Source: Nocardioides thalensis (lineage in GTDB: Bacteria > Actinomycetota > Actinomycetes > Propionibacteriales > Nocardioidaceae). From it: a stretch of DNA of 64,000 nt. Positions 41,309 through 50,741 of this stretch are shown here, one piece after another. Within the stretch, counting starts at the first letter, position 1; the number at the start of each line of letters is the position of its first letter. The notes under the pieces were generated by a model. That model ran no database searches and was not told where the DNA came from. It saw nothing but the letters and a program-made list of their open reading frames with translations. The stretch spans positions 4,301,501-4,365,500 of the forward strand of contig NZ_JACCFP010000001.1 in the NCBI RefSeq assembly GCF_013410655.1. The letters run 5' to 3'. The position numbers and the translations under genes were made by a program.

Positions 41309-42111
41309 GCGCCGCCGAGGCCCTGACCGACGGCTGGGTGGTCGCCCAGCGCAACCTGATCAAGATCAAGCGGGTGCCGGAGATCCTCGTCTTCGTGCTG
41401 ATCAGCCCGATCATGTTCGTGCTGCTTTTCGCGTTCGTGTTCGGCGGCGCGATCGAGACGGGGAGCGACGTCTCCTACCGGGAGTTCCTGATCGCGGGCA
41501 TCTTCGCGCAGACCGTCGTCTTCGGCGCGACGTTCACCGGCGCCGGCCTCGCCGAGGACATGCAGAAGGGCATCATCGACCGGTTCCGGTCGCTGCCGAT
41601 GTCGAGCTCGGCGGTGCTGGTCGGCCGCACGACGTCCGACGTCGTCTACAACGTGCTCTCGCTGATCATCATGGCGCTGACCGGGTTGCTGGTGGGCTGG
41701 CGGATCCGTGAGGGTGTCCTCGACGCGATCTTCGGATTCCTGCTCCTGCTGCTGTTCGCCTACGCGATCAGCTGGGTGATGGCCTACGTCGGGCTGCTCG
41801 TGCCGAGCGTCGAGGTCATCAACAACGCGTCGTTCATCGTGATCATGCCGCTGACGTTCCTGTCCAACGCGTTCGTCCCGCTCAAGGACTTCGACGGCGT
41901 GCTGCTGTTCCTCGTCGAGTGGAACCCGGTCTCGGCGCTCACCGAGGCGTCCCGTCAGCTGTTCGGCAACGCCGACCCGCGGATGCTCGCGGGCTCCGAC
42001 GCGTGGTCGATGGAGCACCCGGTGCTCTACACGCTGCTCTGGATCGTGATCATCCTCGCCGTCTTCATCCCGCTCTCGGTCCGGCAGTACCGGCGCACGA
42101 CGAGCAAGTAA
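41305..42111 (+). CDS. ABC-2 type transporter permease, DrrB-like
   Basis: This 268-residue protein has six hydrophobic segments and the ABC-2 motif region IIDRFRSLPMSSSAVLVGRTTSD between helices 2 and 3. It is translationally coupled to the ATPase by a 4-bp overlap. It would form the membrane channel of the DrrAB-like exporter. Confidence 0.92.
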   Translation: MSAAEALTDGWVVAQRNLIKIKRVPEILVFVLISPIMFVLLFAFVFGGAIETGSDVSYREFLIAGIFAQTVVFGATFTGAGLAEDMQKGIIDRFRSLPMSSSAVLVGRTTSDVVYNVLSLIIMALTGLLVGWRIREGVLDAIFGFLLLLLFAYAISWVMAYVGLLVPSVEVINNASFIVIMPLTFLSNAFVPLKDFDGVLLFLVEWNPVSALTEASRQLFGNADPRMLAGSDAWSMEHPVLYTLLWIVIILAVFIPLSVRQYRRTTSK

Positions 42112-42160
42112 AGGACCCGATGAGCGCGGATGCGCCATACTCCTGATCAGATCGACACGT

Positions 42161-42198
42161 AGGTCTGCCGTCGTCCACTGCGACTCGGGCGCAGACCT
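42161..42198. terminator. Hairpin after the DrrAB-like operon
   Basis: Arms AGGTCTGC and GCAGACCT are perfect 8-bp complements around 22 bases. It may end the ABC operon or act in the leader of the following secreted-protein gene, 39 bases downstream. Confidence 0.4.
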
Positions 42199-42236
42199 CG
42201 CCCTTCATGCTCCCGACGGTAGATCTGAGGTAAGTG

Positions 42237-43517
42237 GTGAAGCGACTCATCTGCGCTGCCAGCGCGGCCATCGTGGCGACGGCGGCCGTCGTTGCCAGCG
42301 TGCCCGCCGCCGAGGCGGCACCCCCCAAGTACTCCTACAACGTCTATGCCGGCGCCACCCAGGTGCAGGCGCTCGGCGTCGCGGTCCAGTCGGACGCGAC
42401 GGCCGAGGCCAAGATCGTCGGCAACACCAGTCAGCGCAAGCGCAACAAGATCGTCTCGGCCCGGGCCGGCACCCTGCTCAGCGCGGGTGTCGCGAGGACC
42501 GAGGTGATCGCCGACCGCAACCCCGAGACCAACGGGCTGCGGCTCGTGGCGACGTCACGCACCGCGGGTGTCTCGCTCCTCGGCGGGCTGATCAGGGCGT
42601 CGGCGATCGTGACGAAGGCGCGGATCGTCGCCGACGGGTCGGGCACGCCCACGACGCGGATGACCACCCGCCTGCTCGGACTGACCATCCAGGGCAAGCC
42701 CTACGAGGCTGACATCAAGCCCAACACCGGGATCACCATCCCCGGCGTCGTGAGCATCATGCTCAACCAGCAGCAGACCGGCGCTGCCAAGGACTCCGCC
42801 GCGATCTTCGGCGCCGGCCTGCGGGTCACGCTCCTCGGCGCCCGCAACGGTACGACGGCCGGGGCGACCGTGGCGGTCAACCCCGTGTCGCAGATCCTCT
42901 CGCTCGGCAACGGCGGCGACCCGGGCGGCTACGCCCTCGGCGGCACGGCGTACGGCTCCTACGTCACCGCCAACGTCGGCGACGAGGTCGAGGTCGAGTC
43001 CGGCCAGACCGCGATGGTGCACATGCGCACCGGCGGTACCGCGGGCCAGGAGGAGAGCAACTCCACCGCGCGGGTCAACCTGGGCGGCGTCCTCAACGTC
43101 GGTGCGATCCACAGCGAGCAGCGGGGCATCCGCTCCGACGCGCTCTCCCAGGTCACGGAGTCGACGACGATCGCCAGCCTGAGCCTGTTCAACGGCCTGG
43201 TCTCCGCCAAGGCGCTCGGCACCCGCTCGCAGGTGCGGATCACGCCACGTGGAGCGACGATGGACGGCGACATGACGTTCGCGACCCTGCGGATCGCGGG
43301 CGAGGAGATCCCGCTCGACGTCGCGCCCAACACGACGCTCCACATCGCCAACCTGGGCAAGGTCACGATCAACCAGCACCGGAAGGTCGTGCGCAACGGG
43401 ATGGTCCACGCCTACCGCACGATCGGCGTGCTGATCGTGCTCGACACCGCAAGGGCCGGGCTGCCGGTCGGAGCACGGGTCGAGATCGCCACCACCCAGG
43501 CGCAGGTCTGGCACTAG
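42237..43517 (+). CDS. Secreted beta-rich protein with two homologous halves (choice-of-anchor P-like)
   Basis: The 426-residue exported protein has a signal peptide (about residues 1-29, cleaved after AEA) and a Gly/Ala/Thr-rich beta body. The body is built from two similar halves. Each carries a GLTI/LRIAGEEI-type strand, a PNT(G/T)I/LHI segment, V(S/T)I-MLNQQ/NQH and a RVTLLGARNGTTAGA/IVLDTARAGLPVGA block (about 140-215 and 340-415). It resembles the actinobacterial choice-of-anchor P group; function unknown. GTG 42237 has GAGG six bases upstream. Confidence 0.65.
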   Translation: MKRLICAASAAIVATAAVVASVPAAEAAPPKYSYNVYAGATQVQALGVAVQSDATAEAKIVGNTSQRKRNKIVSARAGTLLSAGVARTEVIADRNPETNGLRLVATSRTAGVSLLGGLIRASAIVTKARIVADGSGTPTTRMTTRLLGLTIQGKPYEADIKPNTGITIPGVVSIMLNQQQTGAAKDSAAIFGAGLRVTLLGARNGTTAGATVAVNPVSQILSLGNGGDPGGYALGGTAYGSYVTANVGDEVEVESGQTAMVHMRTGGTAGQEESNSTARVNLGGVLNVGAIHSEQRGIRSDALSQVTESTTIASLSLFNGLVSAKALGTRSQVRITPRGATMDGDMTFATLRIAGEEIPLDVAPNTTLHIANLGKVTINQHRKVVRNGMVHAYRTIGVLIVLDTARAGLPVGARVEIATTQAQVWH

Positions 43518-43579
43518 GCGAGCGCTGAGAGACGTCTGCTGGACGGTGCCGCCGCCGCGCGCCGACCGCCACCGAGCGG

Positions 43580-44905
43580 TCAGCGCGCGGCGGTGAGCTC
43601 CGCGCCGAACAGTCGCACCGGGAGCGCCTCCACGCCGTAGACGGCGGAGAGCTTGCGGAAGTCGAGGTCGCCGATGTCGGCGGCCATCGCCAGGTCGGGG
43701 AAGCGCTCGGCCATCATCCGCAGCGCGGTGCGCAGCTCCATCCGGGCGAGCTCGGCGCCCACGCAGCGGTGCATCCCCCAGCCGAAGGACAGGTGGCGCG
43801 TCGGCTCGCGCGTCGGGTCGAAGTCGTCGAGGCCCGGACCCAGCTTGGGATCGCGGTTGGCCGCGAGCAGCGAGACACCCACCGCGTCGCCCTCCTTGAT
43901 CAGCTCACCGCCGACCTCGACGTCCTGCTTGGCGAACCGGAGGAACGCCAGCTGGACCACGCACAGGTGGCGGAGCAGCTCCTCGACCACGCGGTCGACC
44001 GACTCCGGGTCCGAGCGCAGCATCCGCCCGGCCTCGGGGTTGGTGGCGATCAGGTAGGCGCCGAGCGCCAGCATCGAGGCGCTGGTCTCGTAGCCGCCGA
44101 GGAAGACGCCGTCGGCGACACCGCCGAGGGTGACGTCGTCGAGCTCGTCGCCGTGCTCCTTCAGGAGCGCGCCGATCAGGCCGTCACCGGGCTCCTCGCG
44201 CTGCTCGCGCACCGCGTTGATCAGGAACTCGCGGGTGTGGGCCGCAGCACCGAAGGCACCGGCGCCGCCCTCGGTCAGGTCGAAGCGGGCGACACCGAGC
44301 TCGAGGAACCGCGCGCGGTCCTCGACCGGCAGTCCGAGCAGGTCGCAGATGACGTCGAACGGCACCGCGAACGCGAACTCCTGCACCAGGTCGACGACCT
44401 TGCCGCCCTCGCCGGCGGTCTCCATCGCGTCGAGCCGCTCCTCGACGATCTTCTCGATGCCCGGCTGCAGGCGGGCGAGCCGGCGCATCGTGAACTCGGG
44501 GGTGAGGTACTTGCGCAGGGCGGTGTGCAGCGGCGGGTCGGTCATGCCGAGTCCCCCGATCTGCTCCTCCGCGGCCCGGCCCTCCTGCGACACGAACTGA
44601 CCGAGGTCGTTGGACCACACCTCGGCCCCGCCGGCGAGCACCTGGCGCGCCTCGTCGTAGCCGCTGACGAGCCAGACCCCCTTGCCGAAGAGGGTCGCGA
44701 GCTTGGAGACGGGCGCCTCGGCCTGCACCTTCATCAGCTCCGGCAGCGGGTCGAGCCCGTCGCGCTTGAGCGGGAGGGTCACGCCGTCGGGCAGGAAGCG
44801 CAGCTTCCGCAGGTCGATGCCGTCGCGCATCGTCCGGTTGAGCAGCCACATGCCGACCCGTCGCTTCACCGACCCGGCCAGACCGAAGGGGAACATGGCG
44901 CACAT
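43580..44905 (-). CDS. Cytochrome P450 (2)
   Basis: This 441-residue P450 has the I-helix GGYETSAS, where the usual Thr pair is reduced to T-S, K-helix EELLR, and the haem loop FGWGMHRCVG. The N-terminus contains a short hydrophobic stretch before the haem domain. A start at 44896 is also possible; 44905 is used. It stands alone between the secreted protein and the phosphorylase operon and is not similar to P450 (1) outside the core motifs. Substrate and redox partners unknown. Confidence 0.88.
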   Translation of the reverse strand: MCAMFPFGLAGSVKRRVGMWLLNRTMRDGIDLRKLRFLPDGVTLPLKRDGLDPLPELMKVQAEAPVSKLATLFGKGVWLVSGYDEARQVLAGGAEVWSNDLGQFVSQEGRAAEEQIGGLGMTDPPLHTALRKYLTPEFTMRRLARLQPGIEKIVEERLDAMETAGEGGKVVDLVQEFAFAVPFDVICDLLGLPVEDRARFLELGVARFDLTEGGAGAFGAAAHTREFLINAVREQREEPGDGLIGALLKEHGDELDDVTLGGVADGVFLGGYETSASMLALGAYLIATNPEAGRMLRSDPESVDRVVEELLRHLCVVQLAFLRFAKQDVEVGGELIKEGDAVGVSLLAANRDPKLGPGLDDFDPTREPTRHLSFGWGMHRCVGAELARMELRTALRMMAERFPDLAMAADIGDLDFRKLSAVYGVEALPVRLFGAELTAAR

Positions 44906-44991
44906 TCCACCAGACCTCACCCCCCTGGTTGCCAGTTCTGGCGGGATCCCAGGGAACACTCAGGGTGCGCCCGCCCCGCTACCCTGACATC

Positions 44992-45744
44992 GTGCCGGCC
45001 AACGACACCGTGGACTGGAACCGCTACGCCGCCGCCCTCTTCGACCTGGACGGGGTGATCACGCCGACCGCTGAGGTGCACATGCGCGCCTGGTCGGCGA
45101 TGTTCAACGCCTACTTGGTCGAGCACGCGAAAGCGGCGGGGATCCCACCCCACCCGCCCTACACCGACCAGGACTACTACGACTACGTCGACGGGAAGCC
45201 GCGCTACGACGGGGTCCGCTCGTTCCTCGCCTCACGCGGGATCACGCTCCCCGAGGGAGACCCGAGCGACCCGACCACCGCGGAGACGATCTGCGGGGTG
45301 GGCAACCGGAAGAACGAGTTCTTCGGCAAGGTGCTGTCGGACGAGGGCGTGCAGCCCTACCCGGGATCGGTGCGCCTGCTCGACGCGCTGCGCGCCCAGG
45401 GCATGCCGATGGCGATCGTCTCCTCGAGCCGCAACGCGCCCGCGGTGCTCGCCGCGGCCGGCGTCACCGACTACTTCGCGACCGTCGTGCACGGCGGCGT
45501 CGCTGCGGAGCTGCACCTGACCGGCAAGCCCGCGCCGGACACCTTCCTCCACGCCGCCGAGGAGCTGGGCGCGACGGCCGCCACGTCGATCGTCATCGAG
45601 GACGCGATCAGCGGCGTCGAGGCCGGCCGCGCCGGCGCCTTCGGCCTGGTCATCGGGGTCGACCGGGGCGCGGGCGTCGAGGCGCTGACCGAGGCGGGGG
45701 CCGACGTCGTCGTACCCGACCTCGGCGAGGTGGTGCCCGAATGA
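44992..45744 (+). CDS. Beta-phosphoglucomutase-type HAD hydrolase
   Basis: This 250-residue HAD phosphatase/mutase has motif I FDLDGVIT (about residues 14-21), motif II Ser in IVSSSRN, Lys in TGKPAPDTF and motif IV VIEDAISGVEAG. It is the usual partner of GH65 phosphorylases: the phosphorylase releases beta-glucose-1-phosphate and this enzyme converts it to glucose-6-phosphate. The gene overlaps the GH65 start by four bases. GTG start; TACCCT lies just upstream, so the message may have little or no leader. Confidence 0.9.
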   Translation: MPANDTVDWNRYAAALFDLDGVITPTAEVHMRAWSAMFNAYLVEHAKAAGIPPHPPYTDQDYYDYVDGKPRYDGVRSFLASRGITLPEGDPSDPTTAETICGVGNRKNEFFGKVLSDEGVQPYPGSVRLLDALRAQGMPMAIVSSSRNAPAVLAAAGVTDYFATVVHGGVAAELHLTGKPAPDTFLHAAEELGATAATSIVIEDAISGVEAGRAGAFGLVIGVDRGAGVEALTEAGADVVVPDLGEVVPE

Positions 45745-48287
45745 CGCCGCCGGGCGGGCCGTCGCACAAGGCACCGCAGTCCCGGGACCCGCTCGACCGC
45801 ACCCGCTTCCCGCTCGACGAGTGGCGCCTGGTCGAGAAGCGCTTCTCCGCGGACGACCTCGGCGTCACCGAGTCGCTCTTCTCCGTCGGCAACGGCTACC
45901 TCGGCATGCGCGGCAACTTCTCCGAGAGTCGCGACGCCCACGTCGACGGCACCTACGTCAACGGCTTCCACGAGACGTGGCCGATCCTCCACGCCGAGGA
46001 GGCCTACGGCTTCGCGCGGGTCGGGCAGACGATCGTCAACGCGCCCGACCCCAAGGTGATCCGGCTGTACGTCGACGACGAGCCCCTGCAGATGTCGACC
46101 GCCGACCTGCGCGAGTACGAGCGGTCGCTCGACTTCCGCGACGGCGTGCTCACCCGCCAGCTGCTGTGGCGCACGCCCGGCGGCAAGCGGGTGCGGATCC
46201 GCAGCCGGCGGATGGTGTCCCTCGCACAGCGCCACCTGGCGGTGATGACGTTCGAGGTGTCGATGATCGACCAGCGCGCCTCGCTGGTGCTGTCGTCGCA
46301 GGTGCTCAACCGGCAGGACAAGCCGTCGGAGTTCCGCGAGGACGACCGCACCGAGGGCTCGATGGGCGACCCGCGCAAGGCCGACCGGTTCAACCGGCGG
46401 GTGCTCGAGCCGCGGCTGGCGAGCGCCGACGCCGAGAGTGGCCGGCTCCGGCTCGGCTACGAGTGCGCGGACAGCAAGATGACGCTCGGGATCGTCGCCG
46501 ACCACCAGCTCGACACGGACGCGCCGTACGACGCCCAGGCCCACGCCGACGACGACCTGGCCAAGGTGATCTACCGGATCGCCGCAGAGCCCGGCCAGAC
46601 CGTGACCCTGACCAAGCTCGTCGCCGTCCACACCGCCGCGTCGGTGCCCGCGCGCGAGCTGATCGACCGCTGCGAGCGGACGCTCGGCCGCGCGGCCGAC
46701 GAGGGCGTGGACGGCCTGTTCGCCGAGCAGCGCGAGTGGCTCGACAGGTTCTGGGCGCGCTGCGACGTCGAGGTGCCCGGCCACCCCGACGTGCAGCAGG
46801 CCATCCGGTGGAACCTGTTCGCGCTCGCGCAGGCGTCGGCGCGGGCGGAGACGCAGGGCGTCGCCGCGAAGGGGGTGACGGGCTCGGGCTACGGCGGCCA
46901 CTACTTCTGGGACACCGAGATCTACGTGATGCCGTTCCTGACCTACACGATGCCGTACGCCGCCCGGAACGCGCTGCGCTTCCGCTACGGGCTCCTCGAC
47001 CACGCCCGCATCCGGGCGCGCGAGCTCGCCCAGCGCGGCGCGCTGTTCCCGTGGCGCACGATCAACGGCAACGAGGCGTCCGCCTACTACGCGGCCGGCA
47101 CCGCGCAGTACCACATCGACGCCGACATCGCGTACGCGCTGAGCCAGTACGTCGGCGCCACGGGCGACGACGACTTCCTCGCCCGCGAGGCGATCGACAT
47201 CTTCGTCGAGACCGCGCGGCTGTGGGCCGACCTCGGGTTCTGGCGCGACGAGGGCACCCGCACGTTCCACATCCACGGCGTCACCGGGCCAGACGAGTAC
47301 ACGACCGTCGTCAACGACAACCTGTACACGAACGTGCTCGCGCGCTTCAACCTGCGCCGGGCGGCGCAGGCGGTGTGGCAGCTCCAGCGCGACGACCCGG
47401 CGGCATACGACGACCTCGTGCGGCGTACCGGCCTCCAGGAGGAGGAGCCGTCGGAGTGGGCCGAGGCGGCGAAGGGGATGAACATCCCGTTCGACGACTA
47501 CCTCGGTATCCACCCCCAGGACATGCACTTCCTCGAGCGGGAGATGTGGGACCTCGAGCGCACGCCGCTCGACAAGCGGCCGCTGCTGCTGCACTACCAC
47601 CCGCTGGTGATCTACCGGTTCCAGGTGCTCAAGCAGGCCGACGTCGTCCTCGCGCTCTACCTCCAGGGCGAGGAGTTCACGGCCGAGCAGAAGAAGGCCG
47701 ACTTCGAGTACTACGACCCGATCACCACCGGTGACTCGACGCTCTCGGCGGTCGTGCAGTCGATCATCGCGGCCGAGGTCGGCTACCACGAGCTCGCGCT
47801 GCGCTACTTCCACTCGGCGCTGTTCGTCGACCTCGACAACCGCCACAACAACACCGCCGACGGCGTGCACGTCGCGTCGACCGGTGGCGTCTGGAGCACC
47901 CTCGTCGCCGGCTTCGGCGGCTTCCGCGACCTCGGCGTCCAGTGCGGTGACGGGCAGTGGACCATCGACCCGCGCCTCCCCGAGTCCTGGGAGAGCCTCG
48001 TCTACCGGGTGACGCTGCGCGGCACCCGGGTGCGGGTCACCGTCCGCGCCGACGAGCTCGAGCTGTTCGTCGAGGAGGGCGAGGGACCGCTGACGTTCTC
48101 GGTGCGTGGCGAGGACGTCGTCGTGAAGCACGGCGCCGCGGTCGTCGTACCCCTCGACGGGCAGGGGCCGCGCCTCGACGGCGAGCCGCAGAACCCGGCA
48201 GGGATCCAGCGGGCGGACGGGACCGTGATCTCGGCGATCGTCCCCTCGGGGGAGGATCCGCCGGGGGCGCCGCTCATGATGGCCTAG
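45741..48287 (+). CDS. Glycoside hydrolase family 65 disaccharide phosphorylase
   Basis: This 848-residue enzyme has the GH65 layout: an N-terminal beta-sandwich (about 25-290), linker, (alpha/alpha)6 barrel (about 340-700) and a C-terminal beta sheet. The catalytic acid Glu lies in GVTGPDEY (Glu519), followed by TTVVNDNLYTN. GH65 enzymes phosphorolyse maltose, trehalose, kojibiose or nigerose to beta-glucose-1-phosphate; the sequence alone does not choose among them. Coupling by ATGA overlap to beta-phosphoglucomutase supports inverting phosphorolysis with direct entry into glycolysis. Confidence 0.92.
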   Translation: MTPPGGPSHKAPQSRDPLDRTRFPLDEWRLVEKRFSADDLGVTESLFSVGNGYLGMRGNFSESRDAHVDGTYVNGFHETWPILHAEEAYGFARVGQTIVNAPDPKVIRLYVDDEPLQMSTADLREYERSLDFRDGVLTRQLLWRTPGGKRVRIRSRRMVSLAQRHLAVMTFEVSMIDQRASLVLSSQVLNRQDKPSEFREDDRTEGSMGDPRKADRFNRRVLEPRLASADAESGRLRLGYECADSKMTLGIVADHQLDTDAPYDAQAHADDDLAKVIYRIAAEPGQTVTLTKLVAVHTAASVPARELIDRCERTLGRAADEGVDGLFAEQREWLDRFWARCDVEVPGHPDVQQAIRWNLFALAQASARAETQGVAAKGVTGSGYGGHYFWDTEIYVMPFLTYTMPYAARNALRFRYGLLDHARIRARELAQRGALFPWRTINGNEASAYYAAGTAQYHIDADIAYALSQYVGATGDDDFLAREAIDIFVETARLWADLGFWRDEGTRTFHIHGVTGPDEYTTVVNDNLYTNVLARFNLRRAAQAVWQLQRDDPAAYDDLVRRTGLQEEEPSEWAEAAKGMNIPFDDYLGIHPQDMHFLEREMWDLERTPLDKRPLLLHYHPLVIYRFQVLKQADVVLALYLQGEEFTAEQKKADFEYYDPITTGDSTLSAVVQSIIAAEVGYHELALRYFHSALFVDLDNRHNNTADGVHVASTGGVWSTLVAGFGGFRDLGVQCGDGQWTIDPRLPESWESLVYRVTLRGTRVRVTVRADELELFVEEGEGPLTFSVRGEDVVVKHGAAVVVPLDGQGPRLDGEPQNPAGIQRADGTVISAIVPSGEDPPGAPLMMA

Positions 48288-48606
48288 CCCTTCGGGGGGT
48301 TTGGCCCGTCATCCGCGGTGGGTGTGGCCGGCACGGGCCCGGCTGGCTTCGCCTCGCTCTGCGATCCCATCCCGGCTTGCTCGCTCCGCCGCGCGTCGGC
48401 GCGCTCCTTCCGAGGCCGCCGCAGGGGTCGGGGCGCCGGCGCGTCGTCGCGGAATCGCCGGGATGGGCTCGCTCCGCGCGGCTCCACCATCCGGTCCCGA
48501 GCCGGACGTCGATGATCGCGGACGCGGGCCGGTGAGTGGTTTATCTCACTTGGTGTTTGGTGGGACTGATTGTGCGGGCGGTTCGTGATCGGCGTTGACT
48601 GACCGG
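48288..48606. other. 319-base intergenic region with large inverted repeats
   Basis: No gene is supported. It contains 11-bp arms CCCATCCCGGC (48366-48376) and GCCGGGATGGG (48457-48467), repeats of TCGCTCCGC beside each arm, and a stem GTGAG/CTCAC around TGGTTTAT (48532-48549). An unusually AT-rich patch follows, from which the MFS gene is probably transcribed. Confidence 0.55.
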
Positions 48607-49854
48607 GTGAGCTCACGGGTGGTTGCGGCGGGTCAGGAAGTGCCGCCGCATGCGCTGATCTCGGTACGGCGCCGCTGGGCGATCCTCGCCGCGGGGACGC
48701 TGGCGTCGGCCGCGTCGACGACGATGGTGACGGGGCCGGCGTTCCTGATTCCTGAGCTGCACGCGGCGGTGGGTGATGGGGGGCGGGGACTGTCGCTCGC
48801 TGCGGCTGGTCTCGTCGCTGCGGCGACCGTCGCGGGGCAGATGGTGGCGCTGCTGCCGTGGGGGTTCGTGGTCGACCGTCGGGGCGAGCGGTTCGCGCTC
48901 GTCGCCGGGCTGTCGGTCGCGGTGCTCGGCGGGATCGCCGCGATCCTGGCGCCGGGCACGGTGACGCTGGCGGTGGCACTGTTCTTCGCGGGCATCGGCG
49001 GCGCGTCGGCGAACTCGGCGTCAGGACGCGTCGTCGTCGGGTGGTTCCCGCCCGAGCGGCGGGGCCTGGCGATGGGCATCCGACAGGCCGCGCAGCCGAT
49101 CGGCGTGGGGCTCGGCGCAGCGACGATGGCCGTGCTGGCCGCCGACCAGGGCATCGCGCTGGCGCTGGGCGTGCCGACGGTCGCGTGCGCGCTCGCGATC
49201 CTGCTGGTGCTGGTGATCGTGCTCGACCCGCCGCGCCCGCCGCGGGCCGAGGGCGACGGGCACACGAACCCCTACCGGGTCGACGGCTTCCTGGTGCGCG
49301 TGCACGCGGCGTCCGTCCTGCTCGTGGTGCCGCAGTTCCTGGTGTGGGCGTTCGGCCTGACCTGGCTGGTGACCGACCTCGGCTGGGAGCCCGGTCCCGC
49401 CGGGCTGCTGATCGCCGGCACGCAGGTCGCCGGGGCGGCCGCTCGGATCAGCTCCGGCTGGGTCTCGGACCTGGTCGGCAGCCGGATGCGACCGATGCGG
49501 GTGGTCGCGGTGCTCGCCGCCCTGACCCTGCTCCTGCTCGGCAGCGCCGCGTCGCTGTCCGGCGGCTGGTGGACCGCCGTCGCGGTGGCGCTGCTCGTCG
49601 TCGCGTCCGCCGTCACGGTCGCCGACAACGGCCTCGCCTACACCGCGATCGCCGAGAAGGCCGGCCCCTTCTGGTCCGGGCGGGCGCTCGGCGCCCAGAA
49701 CACCGCCCAGCACGCGGTCGCGGCCCTCGTGCCACCTCTGTTCGGGCTCCTGATCACACACTGGGGGTACGGCGCCGCGTACGCCCTCGCCGCCGTGCTC
49801 CCCCTCCTCGCCATCGGCGTCGTCCCCGTCCACCGGGAACAACAGATCCGCTGA
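48607..49854 (+). CDS. MFS transporter
   Basis: The 415-residue transporter has about twelve hydrophobic segments, the loop 2-3 motif GFVVDRRGERFALV (about residues 80-93) and the MFS motif-like GRVVVGWFPPERRGLAMGIRQAAQP of the nitrate/sugar-phosphate-like branch. The start is uncertain: GTG 48607 is used, TTG 48595 and GTG 48616 are possible, and no Shine-Dalgarno decides. It is followed after six bases by a 22-bp repeat array. Confidence 0.8.
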   Translation: MSSRVVAAGQEVPPHALISVRRRWAILAAGTLASAASTTMVTGPAFLIPELHAAVGDGGRGLSLAAAGLVAAATVAGQMVALLPWGFVVDRRGERFALVAGLSVAVLGGIAAILAPGTVTLAVALFFAGIGGASANSASGRVVVGWFPPERRGLAMGIRQAAQPIGVGLGAATMAVLAADQGIALALGVPTVACALAILLVLVIVLDPPRPPRAEGDGHTNPYRVDGFLVRVHAASVLLVVPQFLVWAFGLTWLVTDLGWEPGPAGLLIAGTQVAGAAARISSGWVSDLVGSRMRPMRVVAVLAALTLLLLGSAASLSGGWWTAVAVALLVVASAVTVADNGLAYTAIAEKAGPFWSGRALGAQNTAQHAVAALVPPLFGLLITHWGYGAAYALAAVLPLLAIGVVPVHREQQIR

Positions 49855-49859
49855 CCCGC

Positions 49860-49940
49860 CGAACCGGCACGGTTGGCGCGACGAACCGGCACGGTTGGCT
49901 GGACGAACTGGCAGAGTTGGTTGGACGAACCGGCAGTGCC
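49860..49940. repeat. 22-bp palindromic repeat array, locus 2
   Basis: Units of CGAACCGGCACGGTTGG type start at 49860, 49882, 49904 and 49926, exactly 22 bp apart, the last incomplete. This is the reverse complement of the orientation at loci 1 and 3. It fills the gap between the MFS stop and the GH25 stop. Confidence 0.85.
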
Positions 49941-49944
49941 CTGC

Positions 49945-50712
49945 TCAGCGCGCGACGACCTCGCGGCGGAACAGGATGTTGACGTCGACCGGTCCGTCCA
50001 CGCCGTCCACGGATCCGCTGTCGGTCTGCTGCCAGACCCACCAGTCGCGCTCGGGCCGGCCGTCCAGGTCGCGCACCCACTGGCGGTATCCGGACAGCTC
50101 GGCGGCGGCGCCGTACTCCTCCTCGAAGTCGGGGAAGAGATAGACGACCGGCCGCTGGCCGGTGTGCCGCTCGACGACCTCGAGGAACGTCTTGATCTCG
50201 GCGAGCAGCGCCTCGCGTGGCGGCGGGGTCGAACAGGAGCCGAGCAGCTCGACGTCGACAGCGGGCGGCAGCCAACCCGACGGTGCATCCTCGATCACTG
50301 ACACGAAGTGCTGGGCTTGGTCGGCGCCCGGGGTGCAGAGCGAGAAGTAGTGATAGCCCGCAACCTCGATGCCGAGGTCGGCGGCCTGCCGGGCGTTCGT
50401 GGCGAACATCGGGTCGGTGAAGGTCGCGCCCTCGGTCGCCTTGAGGTAGGCGAACGAGATGCCGTCGTTCGCGACCGCCTCCCACCCGATCGTGCCCTGG
50501 TGATGCGAGGCGTCGATGCCGAGGTGCCGCACTCGCTCCTTCGACGACCGTGGCGGTGGGGTCGCCGTCAGCCCTCCGGGCGGGGTCGGCGTGGGCGAGA
50601 CGGTCGGGGTCTCGGTGCTCGGTCGAGACTCGATCGCGTCCGGTCGATCGTCGGCCGCGCACCCGGCGCCGGCGAGTGATCCGACCAGCAGGAACGGGAG
50701 AAGGGCGCGCAC
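49945..50712 (-). CDS. GH25 lysozyme-type lipoprotein
   Basis: This 255-residue lipoprotein has a signal peptide ending LAGAGC, a Thr/Pro-rich linker (about 25-55) and a GH25 muramidase barrel (about 60-255). GH25 hallmarks are LGIDASHHQGTIGWEAV (Asp in strand 1), FAYLKATEG, AGYHYFSL, PPAVDVELLG with the catalytic Asp/Glu pair, and a final WVWQQTDSGSVDGVDGPVDVN. It would cleave peptidoglycan at the cell surface. GTG 50712. It is flanked by two inverted arrays of the 22-bp repeat. Confidence 0.88.
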   Translation of the reverse strand: MRALLPFLLVGSLAGAGCAADDRPDAIESRPSTETPTVSPTPTPPGGLTATPPPRSSKERVRHLGIDASHHQGTIGWEAVANDGISFAYLKATEGATFTDPMFATNARQAADLGIEVAGYHYFSLCTPGADQAQHFVSVIEDAPSGWLPPAVDVELLGSCSTPPPREALLAEIKTFLEVVERHTGQRPVVYLFPDFEEEYGAAAELSGYRQWVRDLDGRPERDWWVWQQTDSGSVDGVDGPVDVNILFRREVVAR

Positions 50713-50741
50713 GTCCCGGAGCCTAGGCGGCCCGCCGTCGT

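Noticed and set aside
45471..48131. Long open frame of 886 codons opposite the GH65 gene
   Set aside because: It is antisense to a confident GH65 gene, has the composition of a high-GC shadow frame (D, R, V, H and L runs) and no recognisable motif.
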